From Paenibacillus woosongensis (lineage in GTDB: Bacteria > Bacillota > Bacilli > Paenibacillales > Paenibacillaceae): 64,000 bases of DNA. The stretch is taken from positions 310,001 to 374,000 of the forward strand of contig NZ_WNZW01000001.1 of the NCBI RefSeq assembly GCF_009725165.1, written 5' to 3'. The translations under genes and the position numbers were made by a program. This document shows, in pieces, positions 62,411-64,000 of this stretch. Numbering within the stretch: the stretch's first letter is position 1; every line of letters begins with the position of its first letter. The notes beneath the pieces are model-generated. The model worked only from the letters and a program-made list of their open reading frames with translations, was not told the origin of the DNA and made no database searches.

Positions 62411-63043
62411 TTACCCTGTTTCTTTCTCGGGCTTGGTCTCCCTTAAACGCAGCCTCCGCCACTTCCAAATGAACCAAAAAATGAGCAAAGCCCCAGCGCC
62501 CGTGCATATGTACTTCAAGTAATTTTCCACCAGAGTAAATATATGCTGCCACTGCTCGCCGAATACATAACCGATGCTTACGAAGACAAATACCCAGATC
62601 GCTGCCCCAGTGTAAGCGTATATCGCGAATGTCGGAAAGGGAACCCGGATAATTCCCACGAAATAACCGAAAAATTGCCGGACCCCAGGGACAAAAAAGC
62701 TAATCAGCAGCATTTTATTGCCATACCGGTCGTAAGTACGTCTCGTTTTCTCAATTTGAGAGGGCTTAAGAAATATCCATTTTCCGTAGCGCTCTACCAG
62801 CGGTGCCCCTACCTTGTATCCAATCCAATATGTAATCGTGATTCCGATAGCCGCTCCGGTAAAAGCCACCGCCATCGCTGGAATCCAACCGAACACACCT
62901 TTATAGGCTAAATACCCCGTAAAGGTTAGCGTCGTCTGACCCGGCGGCAGCGGCAAGGCGATAAAATCTATAGGAAGTCCAATCAGCAATACCAAATATC
63001 CGTACTGCTTGAACATGAACTCAATCCACTCTAACACATTCAT
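62411..63043 (-). CDS. DedA/VTT-family membrane protein
   Basis: 210 residues. The re-entrant motif DFIALPLPPGQTTLTFTGYL and the later KMLLISFFVPGVRQFFGYFV, with GxxR-type residues, mark the DedA family, now linked to flippase or scramblase activity on undecaprenyl phosphate and phosphatidylethanolamine. Four to five hydrophobic segments; the C-terminal tail is basic. GAGGAG precedes the ATG. Monocistronic. Confidence 0.88.
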   Translation of the reverse strand: MNVLEWIEFMFKQYGYLVLLIGLPIDFIALPLPPGQTTLTFTGYLAYKGVFGWIPAMAVAFTGAAIGITITYWIGYKVGAPLVERYGKWIFLKPSQIEKTRRTYDRYGNKMLLISFFVPGVRQFFGYFVGIIRVPFPTFAIYAYTGAAIWVFVFVSIGYVFGEQWQHIFTLVENYLKYICTGAGALLIFWFIWKWRRLRLRETKPEKETG

Positions 63044-63209
63044 TAGAAAGTCTCCTCAATTCAAACCAATGCTTCCAATCAATATCGAACGATAAATATG
63101 TTACCAAGCCATTGCATCCGTTTCAAGAAAAATATCAGGCACCTCCCTTTGGGCTATAGCATAGGATGTCAGCAGAAAACACTTTGCATGATTAGTGGAG
63201 GTTAAAGCG

Positions 63210-63722
63210 ATGTCATCAAGTGAAACGAAGCAAGTGGTCTATCAAGCCAATCCGGGTGCCGTCCAAACGATTAAAAGCATGAAGGATCATCTGCATAAAA
63301 TCTGCAAGCAGCATGCAAATCGACCCGTTCGCGTCCAAACGGTTGAAGGGATCACATACGAAGGCGTATTGTCCCACACGGACGGCGGCCTGTTATTCCT
63401 CGTCATTCCTGGCCAGCAGACCGGAAAAGACCCGGATCCGCCGCCATACGGACCGTATAACTACGGCCAAGGCCAGTACGGAGGCTACTCCCAGCAGGGG
63501 TATCCAGAACAATATTGGAATTATGGCCAGCAACCAGGCTATCCAGGTCCTCCTGTCCCAACCCCTTATGGTTCACCTGGATATCCGCCCCCAACTCCTT
63601 ATGGATCTGGAGAATACGGCTATACACCATATAGCCGCGGATTGTTCGGCTCCTCTTACTACAACAATGTCATACTTCCATTAGTACTGTATGAACTGCT
63701 CGTGATTAGCCTGCTCGCATAG
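63210..63722 (+). CDS. Tyr/Pro/Gly-rich protein with Sm-like N-terminal domain
   Basis: 170 residues from ATG 63210 (GGAGG 8 nt upstream). Residues 25-65 (KICKQHANRPVRVQTVEG, ITYEGVLSHTDGGLLFLVIP) look like a small LSm/SH3-type beta-barrel. Residues 75-145 are low complexity, with repeats of YGxY, GYPxP and TPYGS. The end (NNVILPLVLYELLVISLLA) is hydrophobic and may anchor it. Similar layouts occur in spore or cell-surface proteins of Bacilli; I do not recognise a named family. Confidence 0.6.
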   Translation: MSSSETKQVVYQANPGAVQTIKSMKDHLHKICKQHANRPVRVQTVEGITYEGVLSHTDGGLLFLVIPGQQTGKDPDPPPYGPYNYGQGQYGGYSQQGYPEQYWNYGQQPGYPGPPVPTPYGSPGYPPPTPYGSGEYGYTPYSRGLFGSSYYNNVILPLVLYELLVISLLA

Positions 63723-63745
63723 CACCGAAATAACGATCCAGAAAA

Positions 63746-63783
63746 GAACCGGACAGAAATGAGACGGCCTGTCCGGTTCTCGC
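63746..63783. terminator. Hairpin after the Tyr/Pro-rich gene
   Basis: GAACCGGACAG pairs with CTGTCCGGTTC. The better T-rich flank is on the minus strand. Confidence 0.6.
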
Positions 63784-63935
63784 TCATAAGAATATCTCCG
63801 TTATTTAGTCTATCCTACAAATTGATGAATATTAGACCTTATATCTATTGTACTCAAACAACTCGGGATCCGCCAATTTATGTTAATGAACACCGGGCAG
63901 GCAAGGAAATTAAACATGAATCGTTTGCTTCAAAA

Positions 63936-63970
63936 AAGGCAGGCCGGAATACTTTTCCCGCCTGCCTTTA
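63936..63970. terminator. Terminator near the right edge
   Basis: AAAGGCAGGC pairs with GCCTGCCTTT around a 15-nt loop; A and T runs lie on its two sides. It probably ends a gene that lies beyond the window. No gene is seen in the 210 nt before it. Confidence 0.65.
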
Positions 63971-64000
63971 TGTTATATCTGTTTTTTCGGTCATTATCCG

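Overview
The window looks like chromosomal DNA of a Paenibacillus-type, endospore-forming, xylan-degrading Firmicute. Evidence: strong GGAGG-type ribosome binding sites throughout, two leucine T-box leaders, a YjcZ-type sporulation miniprotein, an Mhq-type quinone-stress operon, a cre-like site upstream of a secreted xylanase, and many extracellular plant-polysaccharide enzymes. Identification is by family recognition only; no search was run.

Layout. 0-10 kb: the 5' part of a DUF981 membrane gene, a J-domain/TPR protein, copy 1 of a nuclease-like/winged-helix family, ribokinase, T-box-controlled leuA, a GH10 xylanase, a DUF1697 gene and an oxalate decarboxylase gene broken by one amber codon. 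10-16 kb: a lipoprotein and the mhqR/mhqP-mhqN-mhqO-mhqD-flavin reductase locus with TATCTT-type operators. 16-26 kb: an Axe2-like acetylxylan esterase, a 0.7 kb array of 52-nt non-coding repeats, a tyrosine phosphatase, an APH-family kinase, an SDR, a TetR/SMR efflux locus and a hydrolase plus two-component operon. 26-41 kb: GH43, two DUF2306 genes, an orphan azol(in)e-peptide cyclodehydratase pair, a CE15-CBM3 glucuronoyl esterase, an Rrf2/flavoprotein pair, a second two-component system, a DJ-1 fusion and an EamA transporter. 41-54.5 kb: a region of decay lying between a degenerate tRNA-Ala fragment and an intact tRNA-Ala(GGC). It holds copies 2 and 3 of the nuclease-like/winged-helix family, a two-component operon scrambled by an internal inversion, a frameshifted DUF998 gene, a MerR stub and several regulators and stress genes. 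54.5-64 kb: a secreted propeller/Big2 protein, a second T-box-leuA, a SWIM/SNF2 helicase, a DedA protein and a tyrosine/proline-rich protein.

The most unusual feature is a three-copy family (2156-2803, 41229-41885, and a pseudogene at 53320-53989). Each copy has a sigma-A promoter, a conserved leader that folds into an intrinsic terminator before the gene, a protein with a DUF559/Vsr-like core plus a C-terminal winged helix, and a downstream cluster of about 25-nt repeats in both orientations. The repeats are private to each locus but built to one pattern. I propose this as a gene-plus-repeat system, formally similar to RAYT/REP elements but with an unrelated protein. Function and mobility are inference.

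Other notable points: two different LeuA isozymes, each behind a T-box with a CUC (Leu) specifier; a tandem dyad array with no coding content; a truncated ocin-ThiF-like partner in an azoline-peptide locus without a visible precursor; and paired palindromes that look like autoregulatory operators for Rrf2, TetR, MarR and HxlR regulators.
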